Assembly: GCA_902557965.1 (NCBI GenBank)
Contig: CACECK010000004.1
Coordinates: forward strand, 1 to 64,000
Direction: 5' to 3'
Length of the DNA: 64,000 nt
Source of the DNA: an uncultured SAR86 cluster bacterium
GTDB lineage: Bacteria; Pseudomonadota; Gammaproteobacteria; Magnimaribacterales; D2472
Positions 54,557 to 63,630 of the stretch are shown here, one piece after another; position 1 is the stretch's first letter; every line of letters starts with the position of its first letter. The position numbers and the translations under genes are program-made. The notes under the pieces are model-generated. The model was not told the origin of the DNA and made no database searches. It worked only from the letters and a program-made list of their open reading frames with translations.

Positions 54557-55770
54557 AGCCTTTTTGGGACTTCCTTTGTTGACTCATACTTCGTATATAT
54601 TGGCATCAATAAGAAATAAGCAAAATATATAATAGTGCAGATGACGCTCATCGTTTTTCTTATTTCTGTTACTCCAACGGTTCCTAAATATCCAAGTGTA
54701 AGAAAACTTACGCCAAACATAGTTAAAGCAATTTTACTAAAAATACCTTTGTATCTAATTGAAGCAACTTTACTTCTATCAAGCCAGGGCACAACGAAAA
54801 ATATGGCAACCGCTGCAGCCATAACTATTAGTCCTCCAAGCGGGTCTGGTATTGCCCTTAGCATTGTATAAAAAGGAGCATAATACCAAACTGGAGCTAT
54901 GTGTTCAGGTGTTACAAGGGGGTTAGCTTCCTGAAAGTTAGCCATTTCAATAAAGTAACCTCCTCCCTCTGGAAAAAAGAACATGATTATTGAGAACACT
55001 GTCATAAAGACGCCTATAGCAACTAACGCGTTTAAAACCTTATATGGGAAGAATGGGACGCTATCAAGAGGAACTCCATCATCATCTAAATATTCCTCAA
55101 TATCTACGCCTTCAGGATTACCAGCTCCAACTTCGTGAAGTGCAACTAGATGTAAAAAAACTAAAGCTATTAATACTAAGGGTAAGGCAACAACATGTAA
55201 TGCGAAAAACCTAGATACCGTGATACCAGATATATAATAGTCCCCTCTTACCCAAAGCTCCAATGATTCTCCAATATATGGAATAGCTCCAAAAAGAGAA
55301 ATGATCACTTGTGCTCCCCAGTATGACATTTGACCATATGGTAAAACGTATCCAAGGAACCCTTCTGCCATCATGGCCAAATATATTGTACAGCCAAAGA
55401 TCCATACCAATTCCTTTGGTTTTTGATATGACCCATACAGAAGGCCTCTAAACATGTGAAGATATACAACTGCAAAAAACAAAGATGCTCCTGTGGTATG
55501 TATATATCTAATGACCCAACCATAATCCACGTCTCTCATTATGTATTCTATCGAAGAGAAGGCTTGCTCTTCAGTATTTGAATAGGGCATTATCAGCCAA
55601 ATACCAGATACTATTTGTATTATTAGAGTAACTGCTGCAAGTGCTCCGAATAAATACCAAAAATTAACTTTTGAAGGCACAGGGTGTTTAGAAAGATGTC
55701 TTTCAAAAGTGTTTACAATAGGAAGTCTACTGTTAACCCATGAAAATAATTTTCCTGCCATTTCGCTCAT
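54553..55770 (-). CDS. petB: Cytochrome b of the bc1 complex
   Basis: Membrane heme-b subunit that oxidises quinol in complex III. At 405 aa it is the full-length form with eight helices. RYIHTTGASLFFAVVYLHMF holds heme-ligating histidines, with the partner histidines in FFALHVVALPL and FLHLVALHEVG. PEHIAPVWYYAPFYTMLRA contains the quinol-site motif (PEW-like, here PVW). It starts one base before the petA stop. Confidence 0.97.
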   Translation of the reverse strand: MSEMAGKLFSWVNSRLPIVNTFERHLSKHPVPSKVNFWYLFGALAAVTLIIQIVSGIWLIMPYSNTEEQAFSSIEYIMRDVDYGWVIRYIHTTGASLFFAVVYLHMFRGLLYGSYQKPKELVWIFGCTIYLAMMAEGFLGYVLPYGQMSYWGAQVIISLFGAIPYIGESLELWVRGDYYISGITVSRFFALHVVALPLVLIALVFLHLVALHEVGAGNPEGVDIEEYLDDDGVPLDSVPFFPYKVLNALVAIGVFMTVFSIIMFFFPEGGGYFIEMANFQEANPLVTPEHIAPVWYYAPFYTMLRAIPDPLGGLIVMAAAVAIFFVVPWLDRSKVASIRYKGIFSKIALTMFGVSFLTLGYLGTVGVTEIRKTMSVICTIIYFAYFLLMPIYTKYESTKEVPKRL

Positions 55771-56352
55771 CTATAACTCCTTATCCTCTCCAATAGTTAG
55801 AATACTTCCCTCAAACATATGAGGCGGTACAACTAGATTAGTAGGTGCTGGAACACCCTTATAAACTCTTCCAACCATATCAAACATTGATCCATGACAA
55901 GGACAAAAAAATCCTCCTTTCCATGATTCATCCCATGGTTTTGGCTCTACTTCAGGATGATATTTTGGAGAACAACCCAAATGAGTACAAACACCAGACA
56001 TAACAGAGTACTCTGGGCTCTTTGATCTTGATTGATTAAGACCTTTATATGGTTCTAAGATTTGATCTGAATTTGGATCTGCTAATTTTTCTAATGATAG
56101 ATCTAAACCTGCAAGACTCTCTTCTGTATGCCTTATGATAAAAACTGGTTGTTTTCTCCAAGCTACTTGAATTTGTTGTCCATATTGCATTTTTGATACA
56201 TCTAGTTTTACAGCAGCACCCGCAGCTTTGGCTTTAGCGCTAGGGTTCCATGCTGCTATAAATGGTGTTGCGGCAAAAGGGACGCCTGATAAACCTAAAG
56301 CACTTGTTAGGCCAATTAAAACCTTTCTTCTTGTCTTGTCTTTTTCTTGCAT
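55771..56352 (-). CDS. petA: Rieske 2Fe-2S subunit of the bc1 complex
   Basis: Iron-sulfur subunit of complex III, exported by the Tat system. TRRKVLIGLTSALG is a twin-Arg-like signal/anchor. CTHLGC and CPCHGS (ending about 165) provide the two Cys and two His cluster ligands. 193 aa. A TATAAT box at 56385-56390, 32 nt before the ATG, could give petABC its own start; the 98-bp gap to rpsI holds no other obvious signal. Confidence 0.97.
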   Translation of the reverse strand: MQEKDKTRRKVLIGLTSALGLSGVPFAATPFIAAWNPSAKAKAAGAAVKLDVSKMQYGQQIQVAWRKQPVFIIRHTEESLAGLDLSLEKLADPNSDQILEPYKGLNQSRSKSPEYSVMSGVCTHLGCSPKYHPEVEPKPWDESWKGGFFCPCHGSMFDMVGRVYKGVPAPTNLVVPPHMFEGSILTIGEDKEL

Positions 56353-56450
56353 TTGAGGTGTGTGCTACTTAAATAAAGGAAAAAATTATAACATAATTAT
56401 GTAATATAAAATTTAGTTATAATTGAAAATAAATTAGAAAAATTGTGCAA

Positions 56451-56843
56451 TTATCTTTTGGAAAACTGCTTACTTTTTCTTGCTTTTACAAGCCCAGGTT
56501 TCTTTCTTTCAACTTTTCTTGGATCTCTTGTTAAAAGACCAGCTTTTTTTAATTGAGGTCTTAATTCTTCATCATATGAAACCAAAGCTCTTGAAATTCC
56601 GTGTCGAATCGCACCAGCTTGTCCAAAACTGCCACCACCTTTGACTTTGACATCTAGGTCAATTTTTTCTGAGAGCTCGGCAAGTTCTAATGGTTGTTTA
56701 ACAAGCATTTGAGCTACTTTTCTACCAAAATACTCATCAAGTTTTCTGTCATTAACAACGATAGTACCTTTACCTTTTTTTAAATATACTCTTGCAGAAG
56801 AAGTCTTTCTTCTTCCGGTTGCGTAATGTATTTCAGAACTCAT
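56451..56843 (-). CDS. rpsI: 30S ribosomal protein S9
   Basis: Small-subunit head protein whose C-terminal tail reaches the P-site t[23 protein letters not shown] is the N-terminal signature. The end, [14 protein letters not shown], has the conserved basic KR tail. 130 aa. It directly abuts rplM, as in most bacteria. Confidence 0.98.
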   Translation of the reverse strand: MSSEIHYATGRRKTSSARVYLKKGKGTIVVNDRKLDEYFGRKVAQMLVKQPLELAELSEKIDLDVKVKGGGSFGQAGAIRHGISRALVSYDEELRPQLKKAGLLTRDPRKVERKKPGLVKARKSKQFSKR

Positions 56844-57280
56844 TAGTTAAGATTCCATTCAGTTGGTTGTTGTGAGTCATGGTCATGTGATGGACCTCTA
56901 AAAACTTTTAATTTTTTGATCATGGACTTGCCAAGTTTATTCTTTGGAAGCATACCTTTGACAGCTTCTTCAATAATTTTTTCAGGATTTTTTTCATGAA
57001 GTTCTTTAAAGGTCTGAGTTTTCAGACCGCCAGGATACAATGAGTGACTATAGTATTTCTTGTCATTGAATTTTGAACCAGTAACTCTAATTTTTTCGGC
57101 ATTAACAACAATTACATAATCACCTCCATCGGTGTGGGGTGTAAATGTTGGTTTGTCTTTTCCTCTGATTCTATCTGCTATTTTTGTAGCTACTCTTCCA
57201 AGCACCTTATCTGTCACATCAAGAACAAACCATTCTCTAATAACATCTTCTTTTTTTAATGAGTAAGTCTTCATATTCAT
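56843..57280 (-). CDS. rplM: 50S ribosomal protein L13
   Basis: Early-assembly large-subunit protein. [40 protein letters not shown] and [15 protein letters not shown] are typical; 145 aa. The start could also be the second ATG (MKTYSL, 57274). An extended -10, TGCTATATT, lies at about 57315-57323, some 35 nt upstream. Confidence 0.98.
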   Translation of the reverse strand: MNMKTYSLKKEDVIREWFVLDVTDKVLGRVATKIADRIRGKDKPTFTPHTDGGDYVIVVNAEKIRVTGSKFNDKKYYSHSLYPGGLKTQTFKELHEKNPEKIIEEAVKGMLPKNKLGKSMIKKLKVFRGPSHDHDSQQPTEWNLN

Positions 57281-57351
57281 TTAATTTGAGAGGGAATGTT
57301 AATGTTTAGGACAAAATATAGCAACATTTATATTGATTTTAATTTAAATAA

Positions 57352-58398
57352 TTATGAGTTATTTATATGACTAAAATTATGCATCTCATTTAATCTGCTC
57401 TCGCATCTATCCCAAATTACTCCCATTTTTGTTCCTATGTAAATCTCATTAATTTTACATTTATTGAAAAAAAACTTCACTTTAGTCTTTTCTTTGTATG
57501 CTATGTCAACAAAGGATATAAATCGTCGCACTATATCTAAAGATTCATCATCACAACTTGAAAAACCACTAATAAAAATCCAGTCATATTTTTCACAGAT
57601 CATCAAAAAGTCATCTGCTCCAGTAGGTTGTCTAAAAAAATCTATAAATTCTATCCAAAGGACATTGTTTTGAACTTGCTTGCAATTAAACTTTCTATCA
57701 TTTATTAACAGGTTGTTATCAATAAAGTTTTTAGCTTCAGCATTTACGTTAATTAATTGAGAAATTTCTTTATCAGAATAATTTTTTCCAAAAACATTTT
57801 CTGCAAAAATTTGTTTGCTTCTGTAATCTATTTCTCCAACAAGTTTAAATACTTCTACTTTTTTCTTCAGCATTTCCATTGCATTCAAAAATTTTCTTCT
57901 TTGGAGTCCGTCTTTATATAAATCGTCTGGGTGTGCGTTTGAAGTCAGTATTATTTTTAAACCATCATCAACCAAAGCATTCACCAAATTTCCAACTATC
58001 ATGGCATCAGCTACATCTTCAACCTGAAATTCATCTATGAATATGAGTTGGCATTCTGTTGAAAGATCTTTTTTTATTAGCTTAAGTGGATCTTTTTTTC
58101 CAGCATATTCAGTTAGTTTGCTATGAATAAATTTCATTAAATCAATGTAATGGAAACTCTTAAACTTAATACTTCTACATTTATTCAGAAAAGCACTAGT
58201 AATAAGTGTCTTACCTCTACCGACCTCTCCCCAAATATATATCCCTGAACTCGAGGTATTTTTAAAAAATTTTAAATTTAAAAAATTGTTTTTATCAAAT
58301 CTTATTAGGCAAAGCTTTTTAATGAGCTCTATTTGAGAGGAATCTGGTTCTATGCCTTGGTTTTTTAGTTCATCAATGATATTTTGTGAATCAAACAT
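57352..58398 (-). CDS. zapE: ZapE, AFG1-type division ATPase
   Basis: AAA-like ATPase that acts on FtsZ at the septum under stress in E. coli. Walker A is GEVGRGKTLITSAF (about residue 53-60) and Walker B is LIFIDEFQVEDVADAMIV. LTSNAHPDDLYKDGLQR is the sensor-type motif. At 348 aa it is close to E. coli ZapE (375). Its ATG (58396-58398) is 1 bp from the divergent degS ATG. Confidence 0.95.
   Translation of the reverse strand: MFDSQNIIDELKNQGIEPDSSQIELIKKLCLIRFDKNNFLNLKFFKNTSSSGIYIWGEVGRGKTLITSAFLNKCRSIKFKSFHYIDLMKFIHSKLTEYAGKKDPLKLIKKDLSTECQLIFIDEFQVEDVADAMIVGNLVNALVDDGLKIILTSNAHPDDLYKDGLQRRKFLNAMEMLKKKVEVFKLVGEIDYRSKQIFAENVFGKNYSDKEISQLINVNAEAKNFIDNNLLINDRKFNCKQVQNNVLWIEFIDFFRQPTGADDFLMICEKYDWIFISGFSSCDDESLDIVRRFISFVDIAYKEKTKVKFFFNKCKINEIYIGTKMGVIWDRCESRLNEMHNFSHINNS
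58357..58385 (+). promoter_or_regulatory. Candidate degS promoter inside zapE
   Basis: -35 TTGGTT (58357-58362), a 17-bp spacer and -10 TATTTT (58380-58385). A start near 58392 would leave an 8-nt leader. With zapE and degS starts 1 bp apart, each promoter must lie in the other gene; this is the best candidate for degS, though both hexamers are weak. Confidence 0.4.
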
Positions 58399-58399
58399 T

Positions 58400-59383
58400 A
58401 TGAAATTTTTTCAAACATATGGATTAAGCTATTTTATTGTTATTTTTTTAACATTTGCAATCACATGGTACTTTATATCTGATAGCAAAAACAAATTTGT
58501 ATCTGCCTCAAATAAATCGATAGAATCAGTAGTAAGGATAACTTCTACCAATAATTCGATATATTCAAAAAATAAAAATGATATTGGTTCGGGAGTTATT
58601 TTTTCAGAAGATGGCTATATTGTTACAAACCTTCATATTTTGAATAGTCAGCAAATTAATGTAAGTCTTAATAATGGCAAAAACTATCCAGCAAAAATAA
58701 TTGGAATTGATAAGAATGCTGACATAGCTGTAATTAAAATATCAGCAGATGAAGATCTAAATCCTATAAACATTGCTGATAGTAATAGTTTAAAGATTGG
58801 TGATAGAGTGCTTGCGATTGGAAATCCCTATGGAATTGGGATTTCTGTTTCTAACGGAATTATTAGTGCGACTGGAAGAGATTATGGAAATCCCTATCTT
58901 CAGCTTATTCAAACTGATGCCGCTATAAATCCAGGAAATTCAGGAGGAGCACTTATAAACGAAAATGGAAATCTTATTGGTATAAATTCAAAGATTTATT
59001 CAAATACTGGTGCCTATCAGGGTATTGGATTTGCAATTCCATCAAATGTTGTAGTTCAAATTGCAACTCAATTAATTAGATTTGGCAAAATTAAGTCTTT
59101 ATGGATTGGGAATTTTAGGGTTTCTTCAATTACATTGAAGATTAATGAAAAAATTACACCTGCTCTAAGAATTATAGAAATGGAAAAAGTTGGCCCTCTT
59201 CATGAAAAAGGTATAAAAGTAAATGACATAATAATTGGAATTAATAAAAAAGAGAGTAACTGGAATAATCTTACTCAATCATTAAGATTTGCAACGCTTG
59301 GAGAAAATTTAATATTAGAGTTTTATACTTTTTCTGATAAATTCAAAACATATGAATTTAAGTACACTGAAGAAAAAACTTAG
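58400..59383 (+). CDS. degS: DegS-like periplasmic serine protease (HtrA family)
   Basis: Membrane-anchored trypsin-like protease; in E. coli DegS senses misfolded porins and cuts RseA to free sigma-E. One N-terminal helix (YFIVIFLTFAITWYFI) precedes the protease domain. The triad lies in VTNLHILN (His), DKNADIAVIKI (Asp) and NPGNSGGALIN (Ser). One PDZ domain (about residues 240-327) follows. At 327 aa it fits DegS better than two-PDZ DegP. I start at ATG 58400; an upstream frame from 58352 is unlikely. It converges on murA with a 4-bp overlap. Confidence 0.92.
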   Translation: MKFFQTYGLSYFIVIFLTFAITWYFISDSKNKFVSASNKSIESVVRITSTNNSIYSKNKNDIGSGVIFSEDGYIVTNLHILNSQQINVSLNNGKNYPAKIIGIDKNADIAVIKISADEDLNPINIADSNSLKIGDRVLAIGNPYGIGISVSNGIISATGRDYGNPYLQLIQTDAAINPGNSGGALINENGNLIGINSKIYSNTGAYQGIGFAIPSNVVVQIATQLIRFGKIKSLWIGNFRVSSITLKINEKITPALRIIEMEKVGPLHEKGIKVNDIIIGINKKESNWNNLTQSLRFATLGENLILEFYTFSDKFKTYEFKYTEEKT

Positions 59384-60639
59384 CTAGGCAGTCTTACTAT
59401 ATCTGCACCCAAGTAATTTAGCTTTTCTTCAATACGTTCATAACCTCTATCGATATGGTAGATTCTATCTACAATCGTTTCACCATTTGCGCATAAACCA
59501 GCAAGAATTAAGCTTGCTGATGCTCTTAAGTCTGTTGCCATTACTTGAGCACCATATATTGAATTAACTCCTTTGATAAAAGCGTGATTACCTTTAACAA
59601 TGATATCGCATCCCATTCTATTTAATTCCAATATATGCATAAACCTATTTTCAAAAACTGTCTCATATATATTTGCTGTTCCATTAGATATTGCATTTAT
59701 GACTGAAAATTGAGCTTGCATATCTGTTGGAAATTCTGGGAAAGGTGCTGTTGTAATGTCTACTGGATTTGGAGATTCTAAATCCATTTTGAGTGAAATT
59801 GAATTATTTTCATACTCTACTTCTGCACCAGTATTTTTTAATTTATCTATTACCCGCATCAATCTATTTGGGTCAATTCCATCAATAGTAACATTGCCCT
59901 TGGTAACAGCAGCAGCTACAAGATATGTTCCTGCTTCAATTCTATCTGCTGGAATATCAAAGACAGTACCAGATAGATTTTTAACTCCCTTAATGGTCAT
60001 TTTATCTGTACCAGCTCCTTCAACATGAGCTCCCATAGAATTGAGCATATCTGCAAGGTCAACTATTTCAGGTTCCATTGCTACATTTGATAAAGTTGTG
60101 GTTCCATCTGCAAGTGATGCAGCCATCATTAAATTCTCAGTTCCAGTAACGGTGATGTTTGGAAATCGGATATTAGCTGCTATTAATTTTTTTGCTGATG
60201 CCTCAATGTATCCATTTCTCAAATTAATAACTGCGCCAAGCTCTTTTAATGCATCTAGATGGTAATTGACTGGTCTTGAACCAATAGCACAACCGCCTGG
60301 AAGAGCAATCCTTGCCCTACCATATTTAGCTAATAAGGGACCTAACACCAAAATGGACGCTCGCATTGTTTTAACTAATTCATATCTAGCTTCGATATCT
60401 TTTAGATTTGATGATGATATTGTGAAATCCATTTTTTCATCTAACATTATTTCGGAGCCCATAGAGCCTAAAAGCTCAAACATGGTAGTTATATCTTGAA
60501 GATATGGTAAGTTTCTCAGAGTAACTTTTTCATCACATAAAATTGTTGCAGCAATCATCGGTAGAGCTGCATTTTTCGCCCCTGAGCAAGTTATTTTTCC
60601 TGACAGTGAATTGCCACCTTTTATTAAAAGTCTTTCCAT
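59380..60639 (-). CDS. murA: MurA, UDP-GlcNAc enolpyruvyltransferase
   Basis: First committed step of peptidoglycan synthesis, and the target of fosfomycin. The 419-aa protein has IKGGNSLSGKITCSGAKNAALP at the start and the catalytic Cys in ALPGGCAIGSRPVN, so it is of the fosfomycin-sensitive Cys type. GTENLMMAASLADG and PTDMQAQFSV follow. It lies 2 bp after ibaG, the conserved ibaG-murA pair. Confidence 0.98.
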   Translation of the reverse strand: MERLLIKGGNSLSGKITCSGAKNAALPMIAATILCDEKVTLRNLPYLQDITTMFELLGSMGSEIMLDEKMDFTISSSNLKDIEARYELVKTMRASILVLGPLLAKYGRARIALPGGCAIGSRPVNYHLDALKELGAVINLRNGYIEASAKKLIAANIRFPNITVTGTENLMMAASLADGTTTLSNVAMEPEIVDLADMLNSMGAHVEGAGTDKMTIKGVKNLSGTVFDIPADRIEAGTYLVAAAVTKGNVTIDGIDPNRLMRVIDKLKNTGAEVEYENNSISLKMDLESPNPVDITTAPFPEFPTDMQAQFSVINAISNGTANIYETVFENRFMHILELNRMGCDIIVKGNHAFIKGVNSIYGAQVMATDLRASASLILAGLCANGETIVDRIYHIDRGYERIEEKLNYLGADIVRLPS

Positions 60640-60641
60640 GG

Positions 60642-60857
60642 TCAGTTAGTTCGAGTTTCTAAGCTAAGAGCATGAAGCTCTCCTGATTCAAAATCATCTT
60701 CTAGAAGTTTTAAAACTTTTCTGTGTTGATTAACCAAAGATAAGTCTTCAAATTCTTTCGAAATAACTGTAAGTTTTAAATTACAAGCATCGCCTTCAAA
60801 AGTGCAGACTGCATCTGGAATATTTAGATTGATTAAGTTTTCTATCTTATCTTGCAT
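60642..60857 (-). CDS. ibaG: IbaG, BolA-family protein
   Basis: Small BolA-like protein thought to act with monothiol glutaredoxins in Fe-S handling; E. coli IbaG responds to acid stress. The 71-aa protein contains CTFEGDACNLKLTVISKEFEDLSLVNQHRKV and ELHALSLETRTN, with the conserved Cys and His. It follows mlaC directly and precedes murA, as in E. coli. Confidence 0.94.
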   Translation of the reverse strand: MQDKIENLINLNIPDAVCTFEGDACNLKLTVISKEFEDLSLVNQHRKVLKLLEDDFESGELHALSLETRTN

Positions 60858-61490
60858 CTAAGAAATACCAGCATCGCCTGCATCAGAAACCCAATATTTA
60901 AGTGTAAGATTAATATTTTCATCATGAGTATCCGCAAGGGCTTGAAATTGATTTCTAAAAGTTAGTCCCAAATTTACACCATTAATAATAATGTTTACTA
61001 TTTTCCATCCTTTTTCATTTTTATTTTTTCTTAACTTGTATGAAATGGGATATTTGCTTGAGCCTGTATCAAGAATTTGCTTAACCTCAACATTTTTTTC
61101 ATAAATATTAGTATTATTATCTGGAAATTCAGTCGTAATTGTTGAATCACCCCATTGTGCCAATGTTTCAGCATATGTATCTAATAGTGATTCTCTGAAA
61201 ATAACTACAAATTCAGATCTTTCTTCTTTTGATGCTAGCAAGTAATATTTTTTTCCCATGACGCTTGCTGCAACCCTTCTGAAATCAATCATTGGTTCAA
61301 ATATATCTTTAATTTTTTGTTCATAAAGTGATCTATCAGTTTCAAACAAAGCTGCCTCTAAAGTTAAAACTTGAACCATTGTCTGAGCATTACTATCTAT
61401 AAATATATATGGATTTTCTTCAGTAAAAGATTCTAATGCAAAAAAGAATATTAAAAAAAGAAAGAGATTTTTTTTATGTAACTGTAACAT
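60858..61490 (-). CDS. mlaC: MlaC, periplasmic phospholipid-binding protein
   Basis: Shuttles phospholipid between the outer and inner membrane in the Mla pathway. A signal peptide (residues 1-22 from MLQLHKKNLF) precedes the MlaC domain with RSLYEQKIKDIFEPMIDFRRVAASVMG and KGWKIVNIIINGVNLG. I use the ATG at 61488-61490: the one 8 codons upstream (61514) lies before the likely transcription start. Its partners mlaF, mlaE and mlaD, next to it in E. coli, are absent, as is mlaB. Confidence 0.93.
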   Translation of the reverse strand: MLQLHKKNLFLFLIFFFALESFTEENPYIFIDSNAQTMVQVLTLEAALFETDRSLYEQKIKDIFEPMIDFRRVAASVMGKKYYLLASKEERSEFVVIFRESLLDTYAETLAQWGDSTITTEFPDNNTNIYEKNVEVKQILDTGSSKYPISYKLRKNKNEKGWKIVNIIINGVNLGLTFRNQFQALADTHDENINLTLKYWVSDAGDAGIS

Positions 61491-61496
61491 TGGTCT

Positions 61497-61505
61497 ATTA
61501 TAGCA
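61497..61505 (-). promoter_or_regulatory. mlaC-ibaG-murA promoter (extended -10)
   Basis: TGCTATAAT on the minus strand, an extended -10 that needs no strong -35. It ends 6 nt before the mlaC ATG (61490), and no Shine-Dalgarno fits in between. This points to a leaderless mlaC mRNA and supports the shorter start. Confidence 0.6.
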
Positions 61506-61537
61506 TTTGAACATTAGAATATTTTCAGATAATTATT

Positions 61538-62506
61538 ATGGAAAAGAAATTTAATTATATAGCTTCTGCAAAAAGAACACTAAAAATTGAATCGAATTCA
61601 ATATTAGGGATTACTAAACAATTAAATAAATCATTTACTAATTTTTGTGATGAAATTATTGCTACAAAAGGCATTCTTGTTGTGATGGGTGTTGGTAAAT
61701 CAGGTCATATAGGTCAAAAAATTGCTGCAACCTTATCCAGTACTGGCACTGGGTCAATCTTTATTCATCCAACTGAAGCAGCACATGGAGACATGGGCCT
61801 TGTTAATAAAAAAGATATTGTTTTATTGATTTCAAATTCTGGTGAAACAGATGAAATTATAAATATACTTCCATCATTAAAAAGACATTCTAAAAAAATT
61901 GTCTCATTAACAGGCAATAAATTATCGTCCATAGCAAAAAGCTCAGATATCTCAATTGAAATTAAGTCAGGTAAAGAAGCATGTCCATTGAACTTGGCTC
62001 CAACCTCTTCAACTACAAATGCTCTGGCTTTTGGAGATGCTCTTGCAATTGCTCTTTTAGAAGCTAAGGGTTTTTCTAAAAAAGATTTTGCTTATTCTCA
62101 TCCTGCTGGAAAACTTGGTAAAAAACTCATTACTCAAGTTAAAGATCTTATGCATACTGGAAATTCAATTCCAAAAGTAAATCAAAAAACCATTCTTGAT
62201 AAAGCATTGGTGGAAATGACAAAAAAAAGTCTTGGAATTACTCTTATTTTAAATAAAACAAAGGTCATTGGTATATTCACTGATGGAGACCTGCGAAGAT
62301 GTATAAATAACAAAATAGATATCCATAAAACAAAAATATCCGAAGTCATGACAACAAAATTTAAGACAATAAGCTCTGAAGATTTAGCAGTTGATGCTGC
62401 TGAGATAATGGAAAAAAATAAAATTTTTTCACTAATAGTTTATAAAAACAAAAAACTTGCAGGCGTTATTTCGATGCATGATCTAATTGAAGCAAGGATT
62501 CTATAA
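61538..62506 (+). CDS. kdsD: D-arabinose 5-phosphate isomerase
   Basis: Converts ribulose-5-P to arabinose-5-P, the substrate of KdsA. A SIS domain (residues about 25-190) contains VMGVGKSGHIGQKIAATLSS and AHGDMGLVNKKD. Two CBS domains (about 205-322) include GIFTDGDLRRCI and AGVISMHDLIEA. The 322 aa are normal. It starts the kdsD-lptA-lptB-rpoN run. kdsC and lptC, usually between kdsD and lptA, are missing. Confidence 0.96.
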   Translation: MEKKFNYIASAKRTLKIESNSILGITKQLNKSFTNFCDEIIATKGILVVMGVGKSGHIGQKIAATLSSTGTGSIFIHPTEAAHGDMGLVNKKDIVLLISNSGETDEIINILPSLKRHSKKIVSLTGNKLSSIAKSSDISIEIKSGKEACPLNLAPTSSTTNALAFGDALAIALLEAKGFSKKDFAYSHPAGKLGKKLITQVKDLMHTGNSIPKVNQKTILDKALVEMTKKSLGITLILNKTKVIGIFTDGDLRRCINNKIDIHKTKISEVMTTKFKTISSEDLAVDAAEIMEKNKIFSLIVYKNKKLAGVISMHDLIEARIL

Positions 62507-62917
62507 TTGGACAAAATATTTTTATTTTTACTCTCTTTTTTAATAGCTACAGATATTAGCGCAGTTATAGATAAAAAAATAAATATTGAATCAGCTACTG
62601 TTGAATATATTAGAGTTACAAATTCAATATCCTTTTTAAATAATGTAAAAATAACCTCAGATAAAATAAATGTGTTAGCAGAAGAAGCTGTCTATGATGG
62701 TGAATCAGAAATGATTTCAGTTATTGGTTTTCCCTCACTAATTTCTTCAGGCAAAGAAGGTGTGCAGTTTAAAGGAAAAGCAGAAAAAATAATTATTTAT
62801 TCTAATGAAAAAGTTCATCTAGTAGGAAATGCATCAATGAGTTATGAAAATATAAATATTACTTCTGACAAAATTGTTTTTAATCCTCAAACGGGAAACT
62901 TAACTTCAGAAGAATAA
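62507..62917 (+). CDS. lptA: LptA-like LPS transport protein, short
   Basis: Periplasmic bridge protein of LPS export with an OstA/jellyroll fold. The start codon is TTG immediately after the kdsD stop. A signal peptide (residues 1-19) precedes short beta-strand repeats (NNVKITSDKINVLAEEAVYDG, KVHLVGNASMSYENINITSD). At 136 aa it is shorter than E. coli LptA (185). LptC shares this fold, so LptC cannot be fully excluded; position before lptB and the repeat pattern favour LptA. Confidence 0.82.
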   Translation: MDKIFLFLLSFLIATDISAVIDKKINIESATVEYIRVTNSISFLNNVKITSDKINVLAEEAVYDGESEMISVIGFPSLISSGKEGVQFKGKAEKIIIYSNEKVHLVGNASMSYENINITSDKIVFNPQTGNLTSEE

Positions 62918-63630
62918 TGTTAAGTGTTAATAAAATATCGAAAAATATTAAGGATAAAAAGATCCTTGATAATGTTTCATTTAATGTTGAGTTTGGCAGC
63001 ATATATGGCTTACTTGGTCCTAATGGCGCAGGTAAAACGTCATCATTTTATATAATTGCTGGCTTGACTACTTCTGATGAAGGTCTAATCCAATTAGCAG
63101 GAGAAGATATAACAAACATGCCAATGCACATAAGATCAAAGTTAGGCATTAAGTATTTACCTCAAGAACCATCCATATTTCAAAATTTAACAGTATATGA
63201 AAACCTTCTTGGTCTTGCCGAACTAACATTTAGCTCTAAAGATAAAATAAAAAATTTTATTGATGAATCTATAGAAGAATTTAGTCTAGAAAATATCTGC
63301 AATCTTAAAGGAAGGCAATTATCTGGAGGACAGAGAAGAAAGGTTGAAATTGCAAGAACTCTTGTATCTGATCCAAAGATGATTCTCCTTGATGAACCAT
63401 TTGCTGGAATAGATCCTATTGCAATTGAAGATATAAAAAGTGTTCTAAGAAAGTTAAAATCTAAAAATATTGGTATGTTGATAACAGATCATAACGTTCA
63501 TGAGACACTTGAATTGTGTGATAAAGCTGCAATTATAAATTCTGGTGAAATCATTGCTCGTGGTACAAAAGAGGAATTGATAGCCAATAAAAAAGTTCGT
63601 GAGGTCTATCTTGGAAATATGTATAAATAA
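62917..63630 (+). CDS. lptB: LptB, LPS-transport ABC ATPase
   Basis: Cytoplasmic ATPase that powers LPS extraction by LptFGC. Walker A is GLLGPNGAGKTSSFYII, the signature is LSGGQRRKVEIARTL, Walker B is MILLDEPFAGIDPIA, and the switch His is in LITDHNVHET. LPQEPSIFQNLTVYEN is the Q-loop region typical of LptB. 237 aa. Its ATG overlaps the lptA stop by 1 bp. Confidence 0.97.
   Translation: MLSVNKISKNIKDKKILDNVSFNVEFGSIYGLLGPNGAGKTSSFYIIAGLTTSDEGLIQLAGEDITNMPMHIRSKLGIKYLPQEPSIFQNLTVYENLLGLAELTFSSKDKIKNFIDESIEEFSLENICNLKGRQLSGGQRRKVEIARTLVSDPKMILLDEPFAGIDPIAIEDIKSVLRKLKSKNIGMLITDHNVHETLELCDKAAIINSGEIIARGTKEELIANKKVREVYLGNMYK

Noticed and set aside
56391-56450. TTATAAC/GTTATAA inverted repeat between rpsI and petA as a terminator
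   Set aside because: The arms are AT-only with a loop over 20 nt and overlap the likely petA -10 box; too weak to call.
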